From Verrucomicrobiota bacterium (lineage in GTDB: Bacteria; Verrucomicrobiota; Verrucomicrobiia; Opitutales; Opitutaceae): a DNA stretch of 64,000 nt. The stretch covers positions 186,001 through 250,000 of the forward strand of contig JAEYWP010000016.1 of NCBI GenBank assembly GCA_023428905.1, read 5' to 3'. Position numbers and translations under genes: made by a program. Shown in pieces: positions 34,201 to 42,636 of the stretch (position 1 is its first letter; each line of letters begins with the position of its first letter). A model generated the notes under the pieces. The model was not told the DNA's origin. It worked only from the letters and a program-made list of their open reading frames with translations, and searched no databases.

Positions 34201-35350
34201 TTTCATTCTGGACAAAAAGGCCTTCCTCACCCGCGACGAAGAGCCGGCCCCGGTGCCGCAGGACCACCTCGCTATTTTCCACCTTCAGGCCCTGAATCGG
34301 ACCAAAATCCAAAAATCGCATACGGCTGTCCGCGCGCACCACATACCGGCTCGTGGCCACCCAAAGGCTGCCGTCCCGATCCACGGTCGCGGACACCACC
34401 GTATCTTCGGGAAGGCCGTTCCCGGCGTGGAGGTGGGCGAGGCGTTTCCCGTCGCGGTCGAAAACGTGCAGTCCGTCCTGCATCGAGCCGACCAGATAGC
34501 CGCCCTCTGGAGTCCGGACGATGCACCTCGGAGTGAGCCGGAGGGAAGGCGAGGCAACGTGCCAGGGGGCGGGCGTCAAGGTGCTGCCGTCGAACTGGAA
34601 TGTCCTCCCGTCATCGCTGATCGCCCAGCAGCGGCGCCGGTCATCCGGCTTTATCTCAACGACGTGGTGCCCGCCCAGTTGCGCGGAGAAGCTCTGCTCC
34701 AGGTTGCGGCGTGTCACCCCCTCGCGCGTGATCATCGCCAGCTGGTAGTGCCCTTCGTTCAGGGCGAACACCGTACCCTGTTCAAGGGCAGCGACACCTA
34801 TGATCCAGCTTCCCAATGGCTGCAGCCGCGCACGACCCGGCCCGTCTTCGAAGAACAGGCCCGGGCCGTAAGCGCCGACCAGGCGTCCTTCCTCATCTTC
34901 ATCCAGGTACGCGACCGGATCCTCGACCTCCCGCACGCGGCAGCGCAGGTTTGCCTCGTACCCTCGCACCGGATGTTTGCTCAGGGCGTAGATGTTTCCC
35001 GCTGACCCCAGGAGCAATTCGCCACGGCGCGAGTGCAGGAGCGTGAACGCGGAAGGCGCCCCGGGTACACGCGCCCAATGTTGACCGTCGAAGAGGTACC
35101 CCCCGTCCACCGTCCCGACAAACAGGTATCCGTCAGGAAGTTGGTGGAGGGTGCGGATGGCGCCGGTGATGCCGACGTCGGAGGCCCTCTGGGTCTCCGT
35201 CACCCAGGTCCCATGGCGCAGCCAGTGCGCCGTGCTCCCTTCGGCGGGCACCTCGGCGCTCAGGTCCAGGCCTATCGCCTGAACCAGGAGGCATGCGACG
35301 GGGAGAAGGGCGCGGAACGCGCGCGCAAGGGACGGGGTAGGGGGCAACAT
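31241..35350 (-). CDS. Hybrid two-component sensor kinase with beta-propeller sensor, PAS, kinase and receiver
   Basis: A 1,369-residue one-protein signalling system. A signal peptide (LLPVACLLVQAIGLDLSAE) leads into a two-component-regulator propeller (about 40-690, e.g. LHQLPDGYLFVGTVDGGYL) and a Y_Y_Y-type domain (about 700-770). A transmembrane helix near 785-805 is followed by a coiled coil, a PAS domain (about 845-960), HisKA with phospho-acceptor His995 (GGIAHDFNNLL), an HATPase (TDTGPGF-like ADTGPGFQPEHLG; GLGLSAVHGI) and a receiver with Asp1290 (AVVDFVMPVCDG). There is no AraC domain at the end. Propeller kinases of this design sense oligosaccharides in Bacteroidetes; here the ligand is unknown. 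Confidence 0.92.
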   Translation of the reverse strand: MLPPTPSLARAFRALLPVACLLVQAIGLDLSAEVPAEGSTAHWLRHGTWVTETQRASDVGITGAIRTLHQLPDGYLFVGTVDGGYLFDGQHWARVPGAPSAFTLLHSRRGELLLGSAGNIYALSKHPVRGYEANLRCRVREVEDPVAYLDEDEEGRLVGAYGPGLFFEDGPGRARLQPLGSWIIGVAALEQGTVFALNEGHYQLAMITREGVTRRNLEQSFSAQLGGHHVVEIKPDDRRRCWAISDDGRTFQFDGSTLTPAPWHVASPSLRLTPRCIVRTPEGGYLVGSMQDGLHVFDRDGKRLAHLHAGNGLPEDTVVSATVDRDGSLWVATSRYVVRADSRMRFLDFGPIQGLKVENSEVVLRHRGRLFVAGEEGLFVQNEKATRREDAFQRVPGILTARALVSTGETLWVGDNRLTAFHGDSTAVTYETPGIASILVPSDRQDRIICGTTTGFVVLEKTGDTWHVRHTLSTEGRAVYSLGERRPGEYWGQLGTGRVARLTFDADKPVLAILGPDAGVPPRWIDLGIVGDRLLLPSHTGSNFAQEWDPVQGRFIESTFRDYSGGQVAPHIYHPVFYAPDGTALARRDIRTATLVPRPARISLAAIQQLSGRRDGRANGVFEDNDGSLWICHEGGVMRCSGDLTDRVGEEETLIVSVVADLRGGRPLAADLRAGRSLSLAPEENWLRVRVGLLDRRYGRFSRFRIWMEGFEPSLSEPVGAGAKENTSAVREWSAMAEKDFTQLPSGHYRLHVEAVDGVGMRHQTLVIPILIRTPWYRSVAARIGYAAIGLAAVFGFAFLRERELKRRNHRLEEKVAERTEELRIKNENLAQALGRVERLADISRESEERFRRMANGAPVLIWMSDARGEWIFANETWRQATGLAPEEILGQGWQQCIHPVDLPALLARLESSHRSGTSLSIEHRLLGADRSERWVRVLARPVPGSPSAASGMIGIAVDVTEVRQAHDERLSMARALEQAQRVESLRVLAGGIAHDFNNLLTAIMAYASLLQLSASDSGWKEGTRMTEEILKAASKAGGLCRQMLAYAGSGQREEQLLNLTSLVEETAGLLRSQLGRGVKLEIESAPKALPVRADEPQIQQLLTNLLTNSSEAIEHPPGAIRVRTFTSDNVRSLPGRLLLAPGVDHSGPLSVIEIADTGPGFQPEHLGRIFEPFFTTKELGRGLGLSAVHGIVKAHRGYLLLRNEPGKGCTFWVAFAQVSPATAPTSSHSSGEPWKGKGRVLVVDDEAAVRESMSRMLADMGFDCVVADGGRAALALHAEKPEFTLAVVDFVMPVCDGREVIETLSQRDPGLPVLVVSGFTVTELEAGASGRTSVAFLQKPFDLATFRAAVRRLVQPRTPDSNPSLASP

Positions 35351-35592
35351 GGACGCTGGGAGCTGCGTTCCCGAGACGGCGGCCCACCCGCCTCACCTCC
35401 GGACACGCGGCCTACTGGAGTATCCAGGGGAACATGACAGGCACGGTTTGTCGCGCTTATAGGCACCCGCGGGCGCCGCTGACTGCGGGAATTAGGACCT
35501 CCGTCGGGCCCTGTTAGGGAATGCTATAGCAGGCCGAGGGCGGTCGTTTCGTCGCTTCCGGCGGAGGCCGAGTGCTCCGGCGTGACCGGATG

Positions 35593-35988
35593 TCACGGGT
35601 CTTTGCGCGCGACGGCTTCGACCTCGACCAGGGTGGCTTTGGTGGCCAGGGAGGCGACGCCGATACCGGTGACGGCGGGGCGGGACGTACCGAGAAAGGC
35701 CCCGAGAATCGGACCGAGCGTCGCCATCTGGTCCTCCAGTTCACCGCGCACGTAGATCCGCACGTGGAGCAGGCCTTCCACGCTCGAGCCCGCCGCCTCA
35801 AGGACGATGCGGAGATTGTCCAGCGCTGCCTTGAACTGGTCGCCCACAGTGGCGTGCCGCACCTGGAAGGAATGATCCCAGTCCACCTGACCTGAAACAA
35901 AAACCAGGGTCTCACTGCCGACCCCTTGGGAAAGGCCGAACACGCTTCCGTCGTACAGCGCTGAGGGATTGATAAGCTCTTTGGGCAT
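35593..35988 (-). CDS. RidA/YjgF-family protein
   Basis: About 131 residues from the ATG at 35988 (MPKELINPSALYDGSVFGLS). Features are the fold-defining GLSQG...VFVSGQVDWD, GDQFKAALDNLRIVLEAAGS and RIYVRGELEDQ, then TLVEVEAVA at the end. True RidA deaminases carry an Arg in the PARSxVEV strand that binds the imine carboxylate; the matching strand here is RPAVTGIGVASL, with Val in that place. It therefore likely belongs to another Rid subfamily of unclear function. A TTG start at 36024 is possible but less likely. Confidence 0.85.
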   Translation of the reverse strand: MPKELINPSALYDGSVFGLSQGVGSETLVFVSGQVDWDHSFQVRHATVGDQFKAALDNLRIVLEAAGSSVEGLLHVRIYVRGELEDQMATLGPILGAFLGTSRPAVTGIGVASLATKATLVEVEAVARKDP

Positions 35989-36157
35989 ACCGGGAACGGC
36001 TATCCCGTAGACGCGGTGATGCAACCGCCCGCACGCTTCCTTTCGTTTGACACATCACGAGCCGGTCGCAGCGCCGTAGCCGGCGTTCAGTGGTCAAGCG
36101 AGAGTCTCGCCCCGTGCCTCGGCGCAGCGTGCCCGGAAGGGCCTGCGGCTCGGGTCG

Positions 36158-37768
36158 TTAGCGCGCCACGCGCCCGCCTTCCACCAGCGAGACCAGTTCC
36201 TGGAGCGTGCCCTCCAGCGCGGCGGCCTGGCTGCTCACTTCGTGGGCGGCTGCGGCACCTTCCTCCGCGATGGCGGCGGTGGATTGCGTGACCTGGTTCA
36301 TCTGCACCACGGCCGTGCTGACCTGGCCGATGGCCTTGCTCTGTTCGTCGGCCGCCTGCGCGACATCGGCGGCGAGTTCGTCGACGCCGCGCGTCCGATC
36401 GGCGATCTGAGAGAGTTCGGTGGCCACGCGTGCGCTGATTTCCACGCCGCGCGTGGTGGTGGCCAGCGCGCCCTGGATCTTGCCCGCCGTGTCCTTGGCG
36501 GCCTGGGCACTGCGCTGGGCGAGGCTTCGCACCTCCTCGGCGACCACGCCGAAGCCCGCTCCCGCCTCACCCGCGCGTGCCGCTTCGATCGCCGCGTTCA
36601 AGGCCAGCAGATTGGTCTGGAAGGCGATCTCATCGATGGTGTGCGTGATCTTGGAAATGTCGTCACTGGAGCGTTTGATCGCGTCGATCGCCTCCGAAAG
36701 CTCCGTCATGTTCTTTTCGCCGTGTTCGGCGGAGGCGCGCGCCTGGCCACCCAATTCCTTGACCCGCTGTACCCGCTCCAGGCTGGTTTTGGTCATGCTG
36801 GACATTTCTTCCAGCGATGCGCTGGTTTCCTCGAGGGACGCGGCTTGTTCGGCTGAACCTTCGGCGAGGGAGTGACTTGAACTGGAAACCTGGGCGGATG
36901 CCGAGGTGAGTTCGCTCGAACTCGCTCGGATTTCGGCAATGACCCGACGGATCGAACGGCTGATGGAGCGTGCGATGCCGGCGGAGACCGCAACGACGAG
37001 CGCGGTCACGGCGAGAAAAACCACCGCCAGGCGCCGCATCATCCCTGCTTCGCGCGCATCGACGGCGGCGGCGACACGACCTTGTTCGGCGGCGACGTCG
37101 TCGATGTAGATGCCGGTGCCGATCAGGAAGTCGGTGCCGGCGATGGGCTCGATGTAGCTGAGCTTTGGCTGCACGCCCTGGCCCTCCTTTTCAAAATGGT
37201 AGGTCACAAAACCACCGCCGCTGTTACCTGCCTTCATCAATTCCGCCACGAAGCGCACGCCGTTGGCATCGGCTGCGTCCATGAAGTTCTTTCCGTTTCC
37301 GGTCTTGTTGATGGGGACGTTTACCCGCACGCCGGTGGCGTCGTAGGTGAAATAATACCCAGTCTTGTCTGGAAAGAAGCGGATTGGGTCGGTCTCGCGT
37401 ATCATCACGGCGATCTGCTCCTCCCGCGTGGGTACCGCCTGAAGGAGAACGGAGAGGCGTGCGGCCTCCACCTCAACCGCAACCTTCAGGGTGTTGCGAT
37501 GGCCCGCGAGCATTTGCTCGGAGATCGTTTCGGAAAGGCTTTTCACCGTGCCCCGCTGGAAGGCCAGATTGAATCCCTGTAGTGCTGCCATGGCGACAAG
37601 GGCGAGCGCAGGCAGGACGAGCAGCTTTTGCATCAGGCTCAAGCGGCGTCGAGCACCCTTGGACCCTCGTCGCGAAGGCGCCGCCGGCGTGGCGGGTGTG
37701 CCCACCGAAGACGGTTCGGACACCGTTTTGGCGGCAGACTTGGTCGCGAGAGGTGAAATGGTACCCAT
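36158..37768 (-). CDS. Methyl-accepting chemotaxis protein with single Cache sensor
   Basis: A 536-residue chemoreceptor. A basic, Pro/Ser-rich N-terminal tail is followed by TM1 (about 46-66), a periplasmic sCache domain (about 80-230; FFPDKTGYYFTYDATGVRVN, FEKEGQGVQPKLSYIEPI), TM2 (about 245-268) and a cytoplasmic signalling coiled coil. The hairpin tip IDEIAFQTNLLALNAAIEAA is complete and binds CheA/CheW. A separate HAMP domain is not obvious. Cache domains of this class often bind small organic acids. No che genes lie in the window, so it feeds a cluster elsewhere. Related to the second chemoreceptor near 61 kb in the signalling half only. Confidence 0.93.
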   Translation of the reverse strand: MGTISPLATKSAAKTVSEPSSVGTPATPAAPSRRGSKGARRRLSLMQKLLVLPALALVAMAALQGFNLAFQRGTVKSLSETISEQMLAGHRNTLKVAVEVEAARLSVLLQAVPTREEQIAVMIRETDPIRFFPDKTGYYFTYDATGVRVNVPINKTGNGKNFMDAADANGVRFVAELMKAGNSGGGFVTYHFEKEGQGVQPKLSYIEPIAGTDFLIGTGIYIDDVAAEQGRVAAAVDAREAGMMRRLAVVFLAVTALVVAVSAGIARSISRSIRRVIAEIRASSSELTSASAQVSSSSHSLAEGSAEQAASLEETSASLEEMSSMTKTSLERVQRVKELGGQARASAEHGEKNMTELSEAIDAIKRSSDDISKITHTIDEIAFQTNLLALNAAIEAARAGEAGAGFGVVAEEVRSLAQRSAQAAKDTAGKIQGALATTTRGVEISARVATELSQIADRTRGVDELAADVAQAADEQSKAIGQVSTAVVQMNQVTQSTAAIAEEGAAAAHEVSSQAAALEGTLQELVSLVEGGRVAR

Positions 37769-37948
37769 GTGCCAGCCAATCGGCGCGTCTGCTTCGGGCT
37801 AAAGTCCGCCCGCCCGCATTGAAGGGTTTCCGATGAGTCCCTTACGGTCCCGCCGAGGCGCGCACCGACGGAAGTAGCTCGGGGGATTAGGCGTCCTGTA
37901 GGGAGTCAGTTTGCTGGCTTATTCTGAAAGGACGAGCGGGGAACAGGT

Positions 37949-38647
37949 TTAAAGGTTCGTTTCGGCGATCGCCCAACGCAGGTAGGCAGGAAGGGCCGCT
38001 CGCCAACCTGCCGTTGCGTGGCCGCCGTCGAACACGTGGGTCGTGACGCGGTAGCCCTTGCTTTCGAGCGCAAGGCGAACCGCCTCAATGCCCTCCTGCT
38101 GCGACATGACTTCGCCTTCGCGGTCCGTCTCCTCGCTCCCGACGTCAAAATAGAACGCTTGGCGAATTCCCGGCGCCACGGCTTCCAATTCGCGCAGGAC
38201 CCGGCCGTTTTCCGGCCAATACGCCCCGGACTGTGCGCCCACCGCCTGATACACGCCCGGGTGGTGGAGAGCGGCGAGCAGCGTGGCCAGCCCGGTGAGA
38301 CTCAACCCGCAGAGGGCGGCGCGTGCGTCAGGAGTGACGAGTTGCTGCTCGAGTGCGAATGCCCGGAGTTCCTCGCAGAGGAAGGCGGAAAACGCAGGGT
38401 TGAAGAGCGACTCCGTCATTCGCTGCGCCTCGGTGCCGTGCGAAACGAAAATCGCGCAGATTGAAGGGTCCTCGGCGATGAGGGACCGGAGGGCATCCCG
38501 TGCACCCACCCTCTGCAGGTAGATTTCCGCGTCGGTGAAAACCAGGAGGCGCGTGGCCGGCTGGGAGTCGGCGGATTGGAGGAGCCACAGCTTTTTTGGA
38601 TACCCCAGAGAAAGGCTGGAGAGCAGGTGCGTGCGTTCAGTCACCAT
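37949..38647 (-). CDS. Enterochelin-esterase-like alpha/beta hydrolase
   Basis: A 232-residue cytosolic esterase of the PF00756 type. The catalytic set is intact: Ser116 in CGLSLTGLA, an acidic residue in FDVGSEE (about 168-172) and His210 in DGGHATAGW. The family hydrolyses esters such as ferric enterobactin or acts as feruloyl/acyl esterase. Compared with the exported relative at 30132, which lacks the Ser and His, this copy keeps both. No siderophore genes are nearby, so the substrate is open. Confidence 0.82.
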   Translation of the reverse strand: MVTERTHLLSSLSLGYPKKLWLLQSADSQPATRLLVFTDAEIYLQRVGARDALRSLIAEDPSICAIFVSHGTEAQRMTESLFNPAFSAFLCEELRAFALEQQLVTPDARAALCGLSLTGLATLLAALHHPGVYQAVGAQSGAYWPENGRVLRELEAVAPGIRQAFYFDVGSEETDREGEVMSQQEGIEAVRLALESKGYRVTTHVFDGGHATAGWRAALPAYLRWAIAETNL

Positions 38648-38963
38648 GCGCCCATGAAGCGCGCCCTTGCGCCGGGCGCAAGGCGGCGACGGAGTTGGCC
38701 GCGCACGGTTGTCGGTCCGGCAGGCCAGCTTGGGCTGCAGGTGCGGGGTGGGGCACCCCGCCTACAACAGAGAAAGAATCACGCCGGTGGAGTTGCGCGT
38801 CCGAATGTAGGCACCCGGCAGAAGCCACCCCATCGCAGGCAGGTGTGTGCCATCGCATCGTAGACAACCGCAACGGCGGTCCGGGGGCCGCGGGGAGTAC
38901 GGGATGGCATGCCGGGCAGGAAACGAGGCTGGTCAGGACAGGCCGTCTGACTAGCGTCCGCAC
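38648..38963. other. Intergenic stretch with a GC hairpin
   Basis: About 315 bases between divergent genes. It holds the hairpin at 38736-38766 and otherwise short frames with no family resemblance. Confidence 0.5.
38736..38766. repeat. GC-rich hairpin repeat, copy 1
   Basis: GCAGGTGCGGGGTG, a GGG loop, then CACCCCGC followed by CTAC. The 8-bp stem GCGGGGTG/CACCCCGC is perfect. A close relative lies at 47509-47540 and shares the flank as well (GAGAAAG / GAGGGAAAG). Confidence 0.6.
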
Positions 38964-39509
38964 ATGCAGCGCTACGTGGCATTCTTGGGTGGCATCAATC
39001 TGGGGAAACGCCGCATCTCGATGAACGACCTGCGCGCGATCGTGGAAGAAACTGGAGTGGAGGACGTGGGCACGTTCATTGCGAGTGGCAACGTGGTGTT
39101 TCGGACGGGCGCGCGTTCCGCGGCGGCGCTGGAGCAGCGGCTCGAGAAGCATTTTCTCGCACGACTTGGATACACCGTGCCCACGTTCATCAGGACGGAC
39201 GACGAGGTGATCGCCATCCTGGCAAAACAGCCCTTCAAGAAAGTCGAGCCGGGCAACACCGTCACAGTCATCCTATGCCGTGAGGCGATCCCCGCGAAGG
39301 CCGCCGCGGTTCTCCTGTCGGTTCGCTCTCCTGCCGATTCATTCTTCGTGGAAGGGCGCGAACTTTACTGGCGGACGGACGCCGGGATCTCCGCGTCGAC
39401 GGTATGGACCCTGCCGGAGATCAAGGCGCTCTCGCTGCCCGCGTCCACGATGCGCAATCGCAACACCCTGCATCGGCTGTCCGAGAAATTCAGCTTCGGC
39501 TCACCTTAG
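38964..39509 (+). CDS. DUF1697 family protein
   Basis: A 181-residue protein that opens MQRYVAFLGGINLGKRRISM followed by LRAIVEETGVEDVGTFIASG, the DUF1697 signature (..ALLRGINVGG...M..L......G...V.TyIqSGNV). The mid part NVVFRTGARSAAALEQRLEK and the ending TMRNRNTLHRLSEKF are also conserved. The function of this widespread family is not established. The gene stands alone and converges on the DUF6172 gene. Confidence 0.9.
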   Translation: MQRYVAFLGGINLGKRRISMNDLRAIVEETGVEDVGTFIASGNVVFRTGARSAAALEQRLEKHFLARLGYTVPTFIRTDDEVIAILAKQPFKKVEPGNTVTVILCREAIPAKAAAVLLSVRSPADSFFVEGRELYWRTDAGISASTVWTLPEIKALSLPASTMRNRNTLHRLSEKFSFGSP

Positions 39510-39664
39510 AGGACCGCAGCCCGCTCGGGCGGGTCGGCTGAGCCATGACTTCGTCGCGTTGAGCGACGGCGGCGGGCCGGGTGGTCGGCGGGACTTTCAG
39601 CATGGACTCCGCCCGAGCCGTCGGGGCTGTTCGGCGAACGCGCCATCCGGGCGCTGTGCTGACA

Positions 39665-39964
39665 TCACACGCCGGGGGAGGTCTTCTCGGCGGCTGGCTT
39701 GGCTCGGGCGTGCACTTCAACGTAAACCTGATGAGCGCCCGCCGCGGCGATTGCGCCGATTGCCTCGTGCACCTGCTTTGCCTCCAGCGAGGCCGCGGTG
39801 GCTGCATCTGGACCCACCCGACAATCGAACTCCCAGCGCTCACATCCCTCTGGCAGGGTCTTTCGTTTTTCGCGGTTCATGTATTTTCCGACTTCACTGC
39901 GCACGCGTTCGAGGACCCATCTGGTCGGCTTGTCGGGCGCCTGGAGTGCAAACGTTTTCTTCAT
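39665..39964 (-). CDS. DUF6172 family protein
   Basis: A 99-residue basic protein (MKKTFALQAPDKPTRWVLER; RKTLPEGCERWEFDCRVGPD). The pattern of a KYMNREKRKTLPEG motif followed by WEFDC and a C-terminal helix-strand (AAAGAHQVYVEVHA) matches DUF6172 as I remember it. GGAG lies six bases ahead of the ATG at 39964, which decides the start against longer frames to 40150. Function unknown. Confidence 0.72.
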   Translation of the reverse strand: MKKTFALQAPDKPTRWVLERVRSEVGKYMNREKRKTLPEGCERWEFDCRVGPDAATAASLEAKQVHEAIGAIAAAGAHQVYVEVHARAKPAAEKTSPGV

Positions 39965-40134
39965 ATTCTCCAGACTAGCACGACGATTCCGGCCGCGACG
40001 ATCGTAGAAAATACGTGGAGGCGGATGCCGCTCGGAGTTCACCCATCGAAAGACGTTCACGCAGGCACCAGAATCAGGAGAAACCAGGCTAAAGGCGGCC
40101 ACACGGGTTGCGTGAGCCATTCGGGTCGATAAAG

Positions 40135-42006
40135 ATGGGCGCGGTGCCACGCCGCTCCTCCGCGCAGACCGTTCCCGAGCCTCCCAAAGCGAAGATCGAC
40201 CGCGCGTCGTTGCGCGAAACGGTCGAGATCCTGCGGTATCTCAGCCCGTACCGCGTCCGCTTTGGCGTGGGCCTTGTCGCGCTGTTTCTCGGTAGCCTGG
40301 CCGGGCTTTGTTTTCCCTTGCTCGCGGGAGGTTTGATCGACGCCGCGATGCACGCCGGCCGTGCCTCCTTGCCTGGATTGGGCGCACGCTCCATCGACCA
40401 ACTTGCGACGCTCCTGGCGGGGACCATCGCGATCCAGGCTGCGGCAGCCGCGGTTGCGGCGTTGAGCTTCGGGCGGGTGGGGCAGACGGCCCTGGCCGAT
40501 CTGCGCCGCGATACCTACGGCCGCATGATTACGCTCCCGATGTCGTTTTTCGCACAGCGGCGGGTGGGGGAGCTGACCAGCCGGATCTCCGCGGACATCG
40601 CACAGCTCGAAACGAGCTTCATCTATGCCGCGCCCCAGCTCTGCCGGCAGACGGTGCTGTTGACGGGCGGAATCGTGCTGATCGCCCTCACCTCGGGGAA
40701 GCTGACGCTGGCGATGCTTTGCACCGTGCCTCTGTTGATTGCAGCCGCGGTGACCTTTGGGCGGAGGCTCCGCAAGCTGGCACGGGAGGCCCAGGACCGT
40801 CTTGCTGAGACGAATACGATCGTGGAGGAGACGCTCCAGGCGATCGCCAGCGTCAAAGCCTTCGCCAACGAACCGTTCGAACTCGGGCGGTATCAGGCGA
40901 CCAACCACGCTGCGCTCGGCACCTCGCTGAAAGCGGTCCGGTGGCGGGCGGCCTTCTTTGCCGTGTTCACCATCTCGATGTTTGGCGGCATGGTGATCGT
41001 GCTCTGGTTTGGCGCGGGCCTGCTCCAGAGCGGGCAGATCACGGCAGGGGAACTGACACGTTTTGTCCTCTACAGCACCTTTGTCGCAGGAGCGATGGGA
41101 CAGGCCGCGGAGTTATACAGCCAGGTTCAGAAGACCGTGGGGGCGAGCCAGCGGGTGCGTGAACTGCTGCGAGAAGCGGCGGAGCCGGCCGGCACCCCTG
41201 CGCCGGATGGCCCCGGTGCGATTCCGCCGGCTGCCCGCCTGCGGGGTGAAATCGAGTTTCGCAACGTCACGTTCCGATACCCCTCCCGCCCTGAAGTCAC
41301 GGTACTGGACAACCTCTGCCTTCGGGCCAGGCCCGGTCAGGTGACGGCGTTGGTCGGTCCGAGCGGGGCGGGCAAAACGACCCTCACCGCCCTGCTGTTT
41401 CGTTTTTATTCACCGGAGAAAGGTCAGCTGCTCTTCGACGGCCGTGACGCACAGCACTTTGAGCTGAGGAAATTGCGCGAGCAGCTCGCGCTCGTGCCGC
41501 AGGACGTCCTGCTCTTTGGCGGCTCAATTGCCGAGAACATCCGCTACGGCAAGCCGGGAGCCAGCCTGGAGGAGGTGCGGGACGCAGCGGAGCGGGCCAA
41601 CGCGGCGGAGTTTATCGAACGTTTTCCGGAGCGTTATGAAACCGTGGTGGGCGACCGCGGCGTCAAGCTGTCGGGTGGCCAGCGGCAACGCATTGCGATC
41701 GCCCGGGCCATCCTGCGCAACCCGGCTGTGCTGATCCTGGACGAGGCCACCAGTTCGCTCGACAGTGAGAGCGAGCATCTTGTCCAGGGAGCACTCCAGC
41801 GCCTGATGAAAGGCCGCACCACGTTCATCATCGCGCACCGGTTGGCGACAGTGCGGCAGGCAGACCAGATCGTGGTTCTGGAGCACGGACGCATCGTCGA
41901 GCAGGGGACGCACGAGGAGCTTTTCGCCAATACCGGGGGCCTCTACCGGCGCCTCAGTACGCTCCAGTTCCAGGCAGCGTCGTCGCTGGAAACCGCGTCT
42001 CCCTAG
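40135..42006 (+). CDS. ABC exporter, fused permease and ATPase (MsbA/BmrA-like)
   Basis: About 623 residues forming a half-transporter. Six membrane spans (about 45-330) include the coupling region RRVGELTSRISADIAQLETS. The nucleotide-binding domain has Walker A GPSGAGKT near 408, the Q loop, signature LSGGQRQRIA near 511, Walker B VLILDEATSS near 532 and the H loop IIAHRLATV. The protein works as a homodimer that exports lipids or hydrophobic compounds. Start is ATG 40135; a TTG at 40108 would add nine residues. It stands alone, so lipid A flippase and drug exporter remain equal candidates. Confidence 0.93.
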   Translation: MGAVPRRSSAQTVPEPPKAKIDRASLRETVEILRYLSPYRVRFGVGLVALFLGSLAGLCFPLLAGGLIDAAMHAGRASLPGLGARSIDQLATLLAGTIAIQAAAAAVAALSFGRVGQTALADLRRDTYGRMITLPMSFFAQRRVGELTSRISADIAQLETSFIYAAPQLCRQTVLLTGGIVLIALTSGKLTLAMLCTVPLLIAAAVTFGRRLRKLAREAQDRLAETNTIVEETLQAIASVKAFANEPFELGRYQATNHAALGTSLKAVRWRAAFFAVFTISMFGGMVIVLWFGAGLLQSGQITAGELTRFVLYSTFVAGAMGQAAELYSQVQKTVGASQRVRELLREAAEPAGTPAPDGPGAIPPAARLRGEIEFRNVTFRYPSRPEVTVLDNLCLRARPGQVTALVGPSGAGKTTLTALLFRFYSPEKGQLLFDGRDAQHFELRKLREQLALVPQDVLLFGGSIAENIRYGKPGASLEEVRDAAERANAAEFIERFPERYETVVGDRGVKLSGGQRQRIAIARAILRNPAVLILDEATSSLDSESEHLVQGALQRLMKGRTTFIIAHRLATVRQADQIVVLEHGRIVEQGTHEELFANTGGLYRRLSTLQFQAASSLETASP

Positions 42007-42087
42007 AGGCTGAGGCGGGCTCGGAAGTTCCGCAGGGTAGGTCGGGCGTGCCCGCTCGTGCCTCTGGAGACGCGCCCCGATCACCCG

Positions 42088-42633
42088 TCACCGCTCCGGC
42101 GGGTGGGTATGAAAAACGTCGTGGGCAAGGAGGTGCCAGGCGTGCATCGCCTGGGTGAGTTCGGCGAAGTGCTCGCCGTCCGAGGCATCGAATTGTCCGG
42201 ACTCCAGTCGTTGTTGAGCGTTGCGGAAGCGCTCGTCCAGGGAGCAGTGCTCATTGGTATCCCCCAAGGCGCGCAGGAGCAGCCGCACCTTGTCCGCGCG
42301 GCGCCGCGCCCGTTTCACCCGCGCGCGCGCCGCCGTGACGTCCAGCTGGCCGTCGCGCACCGCCTGATACACGCGGCATTCGAAGGCCCGGCATTGTGCC
42401 GGCCGGTCCGCGTACACCCGGCAGCGCAGGTCGGAGCACAAGGCTGCGCACGGTTGGCGGAAGCGAATGACGGGCGGGCGGGTGCGCGATACCAGCAGGG
42501 GAAGATCCAATGCCTTCAGCCGTTTGGCGTCGTCGGAACCACCGAGCCGGACATGACCGAAAAGGGTGCCGTCGCAGCAAAGCCCACAGGCCAGGCAGAG
42601 CTGCTCCCCGAGAGTCGCGGGCGAGGAACTCAC
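42088..42633 (-). CDS. YkgJ-family cysteine cluster protein
   Basis: A 181-residue protein with the Cys pattern of the zinc/iron-chelating YkgJ family: CLACGLCCDG near the N-terminus and CRVYADRPAQCRAFECRVYQ later. The Cys cluster probably holds a metal or Fe-S centre. It starts from a GTG with GGAGAAT nine bases upstream and follows the ygiQ stop by 3 bases, so the two form an operon. A link to radical SAM maturation or repair is an inference from the order. Confidence 0.88.
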   Translation of the reverse strand: MSSSPATLGEQLCLACGLCCDGTLFGHVRLGGSDDAKRLKALDLPLLVSRTRPPVIRFRQPCAALCSDLRCRVYADRPAQCRAFECRVYQAVRDGQLDVTAARARVKRARRRADKVRLLLRALGDTNEHCSLDERFRNAQQRLESGQFDASDGEHFAELTQAMHAWHLLAHDVFHTHPPER

Positions 42634-42636
42634 GGG

